From: Gammaproteobacteria bacterium
GTDB lineage: Bacteria > Pseudomonadota > Gammaproteobacteria > Pseudomonadales > Porticoccaceae
Direction of reading: 5' to 3'
NCBI GenBank assembly: GCA_016191205.1
Contig: JACPPB010000026.1
Span: 62,001-126,000, forward strand
DNA length: 64,000 nucleotides
Shown here in pieces: positions 56,983-64,000 of the stretch. Under the pieces are notes generated by a model, which was not told the origin of the DNA, did no database searches, and was given only the letters and a program-made list of their open reading frames with translations. Numbering within the stretch: position 1 is the first letter of the stretch; the number at the start of each line of letters is the position of its first letter. The translations under genes were made by a program, and so were the position numbers.

Positions 56983-58782
56983 CTACTGCGGACGCAGGGC
57001 GATATGCAGATCCCGCAGCGCCTCGCTCCCCACCGCGCCCGGCGCGTCGGTGAGCAGACACTGCGCCGACTGGGTCTTGGGAAAGGCGATGACATCGCGG
57101 ATCGAGGCCGCGCCCAGCATCAGCATCACCAGCCGGTCCAGACCGAACGCGATGCCGGCATGGGGCGGGCAGCCGTACTTCAGGGCATCCAGCAGGAAAC
57201 CGAATTTTTCACGCTGCTGGGCGGCGTCGATACCCAGGATGTCGAAGACCGCGGCCTGCAGCTCGGGCCGGTGAATCCGCGCGGAACCGCCACCCAGCTC
57301 GGTGCCGTTCAACACCATGTCGTAGGCGCGCGACAGCGCCGCGCCGGGATCGGCACGCAATGCGTCGGGAGCGCAGGAAGGCGCGGTAAACGGATGATGA
57401 AGCGGGGTCCAGCCGCCGCTGCCATCCCGTTCGAACATGGGAAAATCCACAACCCAGAGCGGCGCCCAGGCGTGGGTGTACAGATCCAGATCAAGACCCA
57501 GCTTGCAGCGCAGGGCGCCCAGGGATTCCGCCACCACGGTGGCCTTGTCGGCGCCGAAAAAGATCAGGTCGCCGTTTTCCGCGCCGACGCGGTCGAGAAT
57601 CGCGCGGCGCACTGCCGGCGGCAGGAATTTCACGATGGGCGATTGCAGACCTTCTTCCAGATCGGCGCGATTGTTGACCTTGATGTAGGCCAGCCCGCGG
57701 GCGCCGTAGCGTGCGACGAAAGCCGTGTAATCGTCGATCTGCTTGCGGCTGAGCGCGTTGCCACCCGGCAACCGCAGCGCGGTCACCCGCCCCGCCGGAT
57801 CGGCGGCGGCCGCGGCAAACACCTTGAATTCGACGCCCGCCATCAGGTCCTTGATATCGACCAGTTCCAGCGGAATGCGCAGATCGGGCTTGTCGCTGCC
57901 AAAACGCGCCATGGCGTCGGCATGGGTCATGCGGGGAAATTCGCCGAGCTCGACGTCGAGCACTTCGGCAAACAGCCCCCGCACCATGGTCTCGACGAGC
58001 GCCATGAGATCGCCCTCGGCCAGGAAGGAAGTCTCGATGTCGATCTGGGTGAATTCAGGCTGACGGTCGGCGCGCAGATCCTCGTCGCGGAAACAGCGCG
58101 CGACCTGGTAGTAGCGATCAAACCCACTCACCATCAGCATCTGCTTGAACAGCTGTGGCGATTGCGGCAGCGCAAAAAAACGCCCCGGGTGCGTGCGGCT
58201 GGGCACCAGATAATCGCGCGCACCCTCGGGCGTCGCCCGGGTCAGGATCGGCGTCTCGATATCGAGAAAACCCTCGCCGTCGAGGAAGCGCCGCAACGCG
58301 CCCGTGACTCGGGCCCGCAGGCGCAGATTGCGCTGCATCTCGGGCCGGCGCAGATCCAGATAGCGATGGTGCAGGCGCACCTCTTCGCCCACCCGCGTGT
58401 GCTCGTCGAGCTGAAACGGCGGCGTCTCGGCGCTGTTGAGAATGTCGAGCGCGACACCGTAGACCTCGACCCGGCCCGTCGCCATGTCGGGATTCACGGT
58501 CTCGGGCGTCCGCGCCCGCACCCGCCCGGTCACACGCAACACATATTCCCCGCGGACGCGATCAGCGGTAGCGAAATGCACACCACAGTCGGGGTCGAAC
58601 ACGACCTGGACGATGCCGTCCCGATCACGCAGATCGATGAAGATGACGCCACCGTGATCGCGGCGGCGATCCACCCAGCCGCACAGCACCACTTCGGTGC
58701 CGGCCAGGCTTTCACCGACGGCGCCACAGTACACCGAGCGTCCGATCTCCGCGTGGCCGGGCTTCCGCTCCCCGACGCTCAT
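56983..58782 (-). CDS. aspS: aspartyl-tRNA synthetase
   Basis: A 599-residue class II bacterial-type synthetase. N-terminal anticodon-binding OB fold ([24 protein letters not shown]), motif 2 in [22 protein letters not shown], an inserted GAD domain in the middle, and motif 3 in [27 protein letters not shown]. Its ATG overlaps the FmdB-type gene stop by four bases. Whether it also charges tRNA-Asn is not decided here. Confidence 0.96.
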   Translation of the reverse strand: MSVGERKPGHAEIGRSVYCGAVGESLAGTEVVLCGWVDRRRDHGGVIFIDLRDRDGIVQVVFDPDCGVHFATADRVRGEYVLRVTGRVRARTPETVNPDMATGRVEVYGVALDILNSAETPPFQLDEHTRVGEEVRLHHRYLDLRRPEMQRNLRLRARVTGALRRFLDGEGFLDIETPILTRATPEGARDYLVPSRTHPGRFFALPQSPQLFKQMLMVSGFDRYYQVARCFRDEDLRADRQPEFTQIDIETSFLAEGDLMALVETMVRGLFAEVLDVELGEFPRMTHADAMARFGSDKPDLRIPLELVDIKDLMAGVEFKVFAAAAADPAGRVTALRLPGGNALSRKQIDDYTAFVARYGARGLAYIKVNNRADLEEGLQSPIVKFLPPAVRRAILDRVGAENGDLIFFGADKATVVAESLGALRCKLGLDLDLYTHAWAPLWVVDFPMFERDGSGGWTPLHHPFTAPSCAPDALRADPGAALSRAYDMVLNGTELGGGSARIHRPELQAAVFDILGIDAAQQREKFGFLLDALKYGCPPHAGIAFGLDRLVMLMLGAASIRDVIAFPKTQSAQCLLTDAPGAVGSEALRDLHIALRPQ

Positions 58783-59099
58783 GGGGTCGCTGCTGTGGCA
58801 GCTGTCGTCTTGGGGGCCGGAGCGCCGCTGTCGCCCGCGGGTGCGGCGCCGCCTGCGCTGTCGCCTTTTGCCGCCGCCTTGGTGTCGGCATCAGCCGTCA
58901 GATTGCGCTTTTTGTCGCCCGTCTTGAAATCGGTTTCGTACCAGCCGCTGCCGCTCAACCGGAACGCGCTGGCGGTCAGTTTCTTTTTGAGGCTGGCATG
59001 GCTGCACGCGGGACAGTCCACGAGCTGCGGGTCGGCGACCTTCTGGATCGCTTCGAGCTCATGCCCACAATCCTGGCAAACGTATTCATAGATTGGCAT
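58779..59099 (-). CDS. FmdB family zinc-ribbon protein
   Basis: A 106-residue protein whose first 50 residues form the FmdB zinc ribbon: [20 protein letters not shown] followed by [23 protein letters not shown]. The C-terminal half is low-complexity Ala/Gly/Pro. The family is proposed to be regulatory, but no precise role is known. It precedes aspS with a 4-base overlap. The ORF-track start at 59840 runs through the HU gene region and is not credible. Confidence 0.9.
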   Translation of the reverse strand: MPIYEYVCQDCGHELEAIQKVADPQLVDCPACSHASLKKKLTASAFRLSGSGWYETDFKTGDKKRNLTADADTKAAAKGDSAGGAAPAGDSGAPAPKTTAATAATP

Positions 59100-59271
59100 C
59101 GGTGGATCACCTCCGGAAAATTGTGGTCGTTCCGTACGGCCGCAGCGCCGGGGACAAGGCTTTATATAGGTTCGCGGGCGACTTGCATTCGCCGGATTGC
59201 CGGCTTTACCGGCGCGAACCCCGTCCAGGCATTCAACTTCGACCAACAATTGAATCAACAAGGGATTATTT

Positions 59272-59712
59272 ATGGCTGCCACAAAAACCGCCCCCAAGGC
59301 CCCGGCCAAAAAAGCCGCCACGGCAAAACCCGCCGCCAAGGCAAAGCCGGCCGCCAAGGCTCCGGCAAAACCCGTTGCCGCACCACCCCGCAAGACCACC
59401 GTCATCACCGAAAAACTCACCAAAGCGCAGATTCTTGCGGAAATGGCCGCGAACACCGGCCTCAGCAAGAAGCAGGTCACCGATGTACTGGACGAACTCG
59501 GCTCCCTCATCGAGCGCCACATCAAGAAGCGTGGCGTGGGCGAATTCACCCTGCCCGGCCTGCTCAAGATCAAGACTGTGAAGAAGCCGGCGCGCAAAGC
59601 CCGCAAAGGCATCAATCCTTTTACCGGGAAGGAAACCACCTTCCAGGCCCGTCCTGCCAGTACCGCAGTGAAAGTGCTCGCGCTCAAAGCCCTGAAAGAC
59701 ATGACCAACTGA
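59272..59712 (+). CDS. HU-family DNA-binding protein with Lys/Ala/Pro-rich tail
   Basis: A 146-residue protein. Residues 1-40 are a low-complexity tail of KKAATAKPAAKA-type repeats like histone H1 tails; residues 45-145 are an HU-like fold with LTKAQILAEMAANTGLSKKQV, the saddle region FTLPGLLKIKTVKKPARKARKG and the DNA-arm segment INPFTGKETTFQARPAS. Such tailed HU proteins are known in Pseudomonas relatives and others and compact DNA. The start has AAGGGA 7 bases upstream. Confidence 0.88.
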   Translation: MAATKTAPKAPAKKAATAKPAAKAKPAAKAPAKPVAAPPRKTTVITEKLTKAQILAEMAANTGLSKKQVTDVLDELGSLIERHIKKRGVGEFTLPGLLKIKTVKKPARKARKGINPFTGKETTFQARPASTAVKVLALKALKDMTN

Positions 59713-59727
59713 GCCGCATGGCAGCAT

Positions 59728-59757
59728 GACCCAGCCCCGGTTCTCCGGGGCTGGGTC
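59728..59757 (+). terminator. strong hairpin after the HU gene
   Basis: GACCCAGCCCCGG and CCGGGGCTGGGTC form a perfect 13-bp stem with a TTCT loop, 15 bases after the stop codon. No T-run follows, so it may be a rho-dependent or stabilising 3' structure rather than a classical terminator. Confidence 0.6.
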
Positions 59758-59935
59758 CCCGGGTCGGCACGCATCACTGCTCCCGCACTGACACTGTTCC
59801 TCGACTGATACATTTCCTGCACGAATATCCGCCGCACCAATCCGCATCTGCTCTACAACTGCCACCACCTACCGCCGCTGGGTCAGCCTGTTAGAATGAG
59901 CGCCCCTTCGCAACGCCCCCGACCGGATATATTCG

Positions 59936-61645
59936 ATGCGCGCAAGCCGTTTGCTCATGCCCACGCTCAAGGAAACTCCGGCGGAAGCGGAGATCATCAG
60001 CCATCAGCTGATGCTGCGCGCCGGCATGATCCGCAAGCTCGCGGCCGGTCTTTACAGCTGGCTGCCGCTGGGTCTGCGCGTCTTGCGCAAAGTGGAGGCC
60101 ATCGTGCGCGAGGAAATGAACGCGGCGGGCGCCAAGGAAGTCCTGATGCCGGTGGTGCAGCCGGCCGACCTGTGGCAGGAATCGGGGCGCTGGGAGCAGT
60201 ACGGTCCGGAGCTGCTGCGCATCGAGGACCGGCACCAGCGCCCGTTCTGCCTCGGTCCGACCCACGAGGAAATCATCACCGACCTGATGCGCAACGAGAT
60301 TCGCAGCTATCGCGATCTGCCCGCCAATTTTTATCAGATCCAGACCAAGTTCCGCGACGAAATCCGTCCCCGCTTCGGCGTGATGCGGGCGCGTGAATTC
60401 ATCATGAAGGACGCCTATTCGTTCCACGTCGATCAGGCCAGTCTCGCCGAAACCTATCAGCGCATGTACACCGCCTACGCCAACGTGTTCACGCGCCTGG
60501 GTGTCGAATTTCGCGCGGTGCTCGCCGACACCGGCAGCATCGGCGGCAGTCACTCACATGAATTTCACGTTCTCGCCGATGCCGGAGAGGATGCCATCGC
60601 GATTTCGGATACCAGCGATTACGCCGCCAACATCGAGCTCGCGCCAGCGCTGCCTCCGGCGCAACCACGGCCGGCACCGGCTCAACCACTGCGGGAGGTG
60701 GCGACCCCGGGCCAGCACAGCATCGAGGCAGTGAGTGCTTTCCTGGAGTGCTCACCGGCCCAGGCCCTGAAGACCCTGATCGTCAAGGGCAGCGCGCCGG
60801 GACAATTGGTGGCACTGGTGCTGCGCGGCGACCACCAGCTCAACGCCATCAAGGCCGAGAAGCTGCCCCAGGTCGAGAGCCCGCTGTGCCTGGCGACCGA
60901 CGCCGAAATCCGCGCCGCAACCGGTTGCGGTCCCGGCTCCCTGGGACCGATAAAGCTGCCGCTCGCCATCATCTCCGATCACGCCGCCCTGACCTGTGCG
61001 GATTTCGTGTGCGGCGCCAACCGGGATGGCTACCATCTGACGGGCGCGAACTGGGAGCGGGATTGCCCCACGCCCGTGGCGGCCGATATCCGCGATGTGG
61101 TGGCGGGCGACCCCAGTCCAGACGGAGTTGGACGCCTCGTCATCCGGCGCGGCATCGAAGTCGGGCATATTTTCCAGTTGGGCACCAAGTACAGCGAGGC
61201 GATGAATGCCCGCATCACCGACGAGAGCGGTCGCGAGCAGGTCATGGTGATGGGCTGCTACGGTATCGGTATCAGCCGTGCCGTGGCCGCCGCCATCGAA
61301 CAGCATCACGACGCTCGCGGCATCGTCTGGCCGCCGGGCATGGCGCCTTTCGGGGTGGCCATCGTGCCCGTCAACGCGCACCAGTCCGATCGCGTGCGTG
61401 ACACCAGCGAAGCTCTGTACGACGAGCTCGTGGCGGCGGGCCACGAGGTTCTGCTGATGGATCGCCCCAAGGCGCGCCTGGGCGCGATGCTCGCCGATGT
61501 CGAACTTATCGGCATTCCCACCGTCCTGGTGGTCGGCGAACGCGGGCTGGCGGAAGGCAACGTGGAATGCCGCAACCGTCGCGACGGCACCCAGACCGAG
61601 CTCAAAATCGCCAATGTCGCGACTTGGCTCGCCACGCAGCTCTGA
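59936..61645 (+). CDS. proS: prolyl-tRNA synthetase (bacterial type with editing domain)
   Basis: A 569-residue class II synthetase. Motif 1 and 2 regions are [16 protein letters not shown] and [19 protein letters not shown]. The inserted YbaK-type editing domain (about 230-390, [16 protein letters not shown] start) removes alanine mischarged on tRNA-Pro. Motif 3 is [20 protein letters not shown], then the anticodon-binding domain. The ATG is [19 protein letters not shown], the family N-terminus. Monocistronic in appearance. Confidence 0.96.
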   Translation: MRASRLLMPTLKETPAEAEIISHQLMLRAGMIRKLAAGLYSWLPLGLRVLRKVEAIVREEMNAAGAKEVLMPVVQPADLWQESGRWEQYGPELLRIEDRHQRPFCLGPTHEEIITDLMRNEIRSYRDLPANFYQIQTKFRDEIRPRFGVMRAREFIMKDAYSFHVDQASLAETYQRMYTAYANVFTRLGVEFRAVLADTGSIGGSHSHEFHVLADAGEDAIAISDTSDYAANIELAPALPPAQPRPAPAQPLREVATPGQHSIEAVSAFLECSPAQALKTLIVKGSAPGQLVALVLRGDHQLNAIKAEKLPQVESPLCLATDAEIRAATGCGPGSLGPIKLPLAIISDHAALTCADFVCGANRDGYHLTGANWERDCPTPVAADIRDVVAGDPSPDGVGRLVIRRGIEVGHIFQLGTKYSEAMNARITDESGREQVMVMGCYGIGISRAVAAAIEQHHDARGIVWPPGMAPFGVAIVPVNAHQSDRVRDTSEALYDELVAAGHEVLLMDRPKARLGAMLADVELIGIPTVLVVGERGLAEGNVECRNRRDGTQTELKIANVATWLATQL

Positions 61646-62074
61646 TGCTTGCCCGCGCGGCAATGCTGCGCGCCAGCCGGTGCCAGACCGCGGCGCACGC
61701 GTTGCGCAGCGGCATCCGGTAGCGCCAACCGCCGATTTTCTTAAGTTTTCTATAATATCCATCGACTATGGTTGGTCCACGCCATGTGACCTGGGCCCTG
61801 GACCACACAACAAATGTCGGACAGCTGGCAGATCGGCTTTGACAAGGGAGAGACCCTCTGGCGTCGCGCATTGCGCGGTGTTCAGCCCGCCAAATGGTTG
61901 AGTAACAAGTGGCTGACGCTGTCCGCCGCCGCACGATCACCCCACACTCACAGCCTGGATTCAGGCCCACGCAACCTGGAGTTGCCCGCCCGTGATCGAA
62001 TGTTTGCCACGCGCGCCGTCACGACGGACGCAGCGGCACTCAGACTTTCGATACGCTGACCCGGAGGATTTCGC
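61646..62074. other. 429-base gap between proS and the acyl-AMP ligase gene
   Basis: No recognisable gene. TATAAT at 61751-61756 could be a -10 box but has no matching -35. An ORF at 61814-62059 (81 codons, MSDSWQIGFDKGETLWRRAL) has no family resemblance I can name and loses coding character after its first third; I leave it unannotated. Confidence 0.4.
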
Positions 62075-63760
62075 TTGCGCCTGGAACCGACGCCCACGCT
62101 CCACAGCCTCGCCTTTCGCGCCGCCGATTTCGCCACCCTGGGCGAAGCCCTGGACTACGCCGCCCTGGGCGCGACCGGGGCCAATTTTTATTCCGGCCAA
62201 GGCACGATTCAGACACGGCTTTCCTACCGTTCACTGCGCGTCGATGCCGTGGCGCTGGCCCGCAAGCTCCTCGCCCTCGGCCTGTCCCAGGGCGACCGCG
62301 TGGCGCTGGTGGCCGAAACCGATCCGCATTTCCTGCGTTTTTTCTATGCCTGTCAGTACGCCGGACTGGTTCCCGTCCCGCTGCCCGCCTCGGTCAAGCT
62401 CGGCGCCCATACCTCTTATGTCACCCAGTTGCAGCGTCTGCTCGCCGGCAGCCACGCGAGTATCGCGGTGGCCTCCGAGGGGTATCTGCCGTTCCTGGAG
62501 GAAGCCAGCGCCGGGCTCGACCTGCGCATGGTCGCGGCCCCCGAGAGTTTTTACCGGCTTCCGGCTGCCGACCAGCAAACGCTGCCGGCGCAGGATCCGA
62601 ACAGCATCGCCTACATTCAGTACACCTCCGGCAGTACCCGCTTTCCGCGCGGCGTAGTGATCCGGCAACACACGGCGATGGCCAATCTGGCCGGCATCGT
62701 TCAGCACGGCGTCAAACTGGTGCCGGGCGACCGCTGCTTCTCGTGGCTGCCGTTTTATCACGACATGGGGCTGGTGGGTTTCGTACTGGTTCCCGTCGCC
62801 GCGCAGATCTCCGTCGACTATCTGGATACCCGCGACTTCGCCATGCGCCCACGGCAATGGCTCAATCTGATGACGCAAACCCGGGCGACCGTGTCCTTTG
62901 GGCCACCCTTCGGTTACGACGTCGGCGCCGAGATGCTCCGTCCCGAAACCCTCGATGAATTTGCGAAAACGTTGGCGCCCGCGGGATTCGACGCGCGCGC
63001 ATTTCTGGCCTGCTACGGCATGGCCGAGTGCACGCTCGGGATCAGCTTTTCTCCGCTCGACTCCGGTCACAACACCGCGCTGGTGGACACCGACGAGCTC
63101 TACGAAAACAACCGCGTGGTGCTGCTCGACCCGGACAGCGCGACCGAAGGCCGGGGACGGCGCTTCGTCGGCTGCGGGATTCCGCTGCCCGGATACGAAG
63201 TCGAGATCCGCAACGAGGATGGTGACGTACTGGGCGACCTCGAAAGCGGCGTCATCCATCTGCGCGGGCCCAGCGTGATGTCGGGCTACTTCGAAATGCC
63301 CGAGGAAACCCGCGCCGTCCTGGACGAAAGCGGCTGGTTGAACACCGGCGATATCGGCTATCTGGTCAACGGCGCCCTGACCATTACCGGCCGCCAGAAG
63401 GATCTCATCATTATTCGTGGCCGCAACATCTGGCCGCAGGATATCGAACAACTCGCCGAAACCCAGCCCGAAGTCCGGCTCGATGGTGCGGTGGCGTTTG
63501 CCGCGCCCGGCGCCGATGGCGACGAATGCGTGTTGATGGTGGAGTGTCGGGAAACCAAACCCGAGCGCCGTGCCGACCTCATCGCCCGACTCACGCGCCT
63601 GCTCCGGCAGGAACTGGCGCTCGAATGTCATATCGAACTGGTGCCCAGAAGCTATCTGCCCCGGACTTCGTCCGGCAAGTTGTCGCGCGCGCGGGCACGC
63701 CTGATGTTCATCAACGAGTTGGCGGCCGCGCCGGCTCTGGCCACGGCGGCATCGGCCTGA
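62075..63760 (+). CDS. fatty acyl-AMP ligase-like AMP-binding enzyme
   Basis: A 561-residue adenylate-forming enzyme. The P-loop is YTSGSTRFPRG (residues 183-193), followed by SWLPFYHDMGLVGF, YGMAECTLGI, the hinge GWLNTGDIGYL, and the C-terminal lysine motif TSSGKLSRARARLM. The QYTSGSTR-type P-loop and FYHDMGL motif resemble FAALs, which load fatty acids as acyl-AMP onto carrier proteins rather than CoA. The next gene, overlapping by four bases, is an NAD-dependent epimerase. The pair is seen in lipid (for example sphingolipid) clusters. The start TTG or ATG was not decisive: I use the ORF-track start, where the protein begins MRLEPTPTLHSLAFRAADF. Confidence 0.85.
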   Translation: MRLEPTPTLHSLAFRAADFATLGEALDYAALGATGANFYSGQGTIQTRLSYRSLRVDAVALARKLLALGLSQGDRVALVAETDPHFLRFFYACQYAGLVPVPLPASVKLGAHTSYVTQLQRLLAGSHASIAVASEGYLPFLEEASAGLDLRMVAAPESFYRLPAADQQTLPAQDPNSIAYIQYTSGSTRFPRGVVIRQHTAMANLAGIVQHGVKLVPGDRCFSWLPFYHDMGLVGFVLVPVAAQISVDYLDTRDFAMRPRQWLNLMTQTRATVSFGPPFGYDVGAEMLRPETLDEFAKTLAPAGFDARAFLACYGMAECTLGISFSPLDSGHNTALVDTDELYENNRVVLLDPDSATEGRGRRFVGCGIPLPGYEVEIRNEDGDVLGDLESGVIHLRGPSVMSGYFEMPEETRAVLDESGWLNTGDIGYLVNGALTITGRQKDLIIIRGRNIWPQDIEQLAETQPEVRLDGAVAFAAPGADGDECVLMVECRETKPERRADLIARLTRLLRQELALECHIELVPRSYLPRTSSGKLSRARARLMFINELAAAPALATAASA

Positions 63761-64000
63761 GCGAACACGCGGCGCCGCTCATTGCCATCACCGGCGCGAC
63801 CGGCTTCATCGGCAGCAACCTCTGTTTCCGCCTGCGAGCGTCGGGGTTTCGGGTACGCGCCCTGATACGCTCGCCCGGACGGGCGCAGTCGCTGGCGCGT
63901 GCCGGCATCGACATCCTTCCGGGTGATCTCGCCTCAGCGCCTGCGCTGCGACAATTGCTCGCCGGTAGTGCGGCCGTGATCCACTGCGCCGGCACCGTGC
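63757..64000 (+). CDS. NAD-dependent epimerase/dehydratase, partial (runs off the window)
   Basis: An extended short-chain dehydrogenase begun at the window's end: Rossmann motif IAITGATGFIGSNLCFRLRASGF (TGxxGxxG), then VRALIRSPGRAQSL and VIHCAGTV. No ATG, GTG or TTG lies in frame upstream; the likely start is the CTG that overlaps the acyl-AMP ligase stop (CTGA), or a rare start just after. Substrate unknown; ceramide-type or sugar epimerases are both possible. Confidence 0.7.
   Translation, partial: MSEHAAPLIAITGATGFIGSNLCFRLRASGFRVRALIRSPGRAQSLARAGIDILPGDLASAPALRQLLAGSAAVIHCAGTV

Overview
The window looks like chromosomal core sequence from a GC-rich gammaproteobacterium. The evidence is gene content and order. 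The blocks ubiE-ubiJ-ubiB-hisI-hisE-tatABC, aspS-yebC-ruvCAB-ybgC-tolQRAB-pal-cpoB-queE-queC-tRNA-Lys-nadA, suhB/trmJ, perM/bepA and fimW-fimX-serB are all arrangements known from Pseudomonas-like and Chromatiales-like gammaproteobacteria. I cannot name the species. No insertion sequence, prophage, plasmid gene or CRISPR array was seen. Positions 1-210 show no gene I can support.

Layout. 0.2-5.6 kb: a DUF2127 membrane protein, a cysteine desulfurase, trmJ and suhB (divergent), and a large two-domain acyltransferase resembling ornithine-lipid synthase OlsF. 5.7-10.9 kb: one plus-strand operon for ubiquinone biosynthesis (ubiE, ubiJ, ubiB), histidine biosynthesis (hisI, hisE) and Tat export (tatABC). 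10.9-14.3 kb: a family III CoA-transferase, a DUF3094 membrane peptide and an acyl-CoA dehydrogenase. 14.4-18.3 kb: bioF-bioB with a recognisable BirA-type operator, divergent comF, then cysE. 18.3-20.9 kb: the complete EF-P beta-lysylation set epmA, efp, epmB. 20.9-26.6 kb: a type IV pilus c-di-GMP locus (fimW-like, fimX-like) in which both genes carry single-base frameshifts at short homopolymers, then intact serB and a short-chain dehydrogenase with an internal deletion. 26.8-33.2 kb: a phosphoribosyltransferase, four tandem family III CoA-transferase paralogues and a DUF1971 protein. 33.2-37.4 kb: aceF and aceE without a neighbouring E3 gene. 37.5-43.4 kb: an M16 protease and a PerM-type permease divergent from bepA, and a CDGSH protein. 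43.5-45.7 kb: a CitE-like lyase with a MaoC hydratase, divergent from a nitroreductase. 45.7-59.1 kb: a long minus-strand housekeeping run from an FmdB-type gene and aspS down to nadA. 59.3-64 kb: a tailed HU protein, proS, a fatty acyl-AMP ligase-like enzyme and the start of an NAD-dependent epimerase cut by the window end.

Most of the window is conserved household machinery. The parts most worth a second look are the tandem CoA-transferase array with its adjacent broken dehydrogenase and inserted repeat; the two frameshifted pilus regulators; the CitE/MaoC pair, which could serve CoA-ester breakdown together with one of the transferases; and the acyl-AMP ligase plus epimerase at the right edge, which may begin a lipid-biosynthesis cluster. 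I did not find a clearly novel defence or mobile system.
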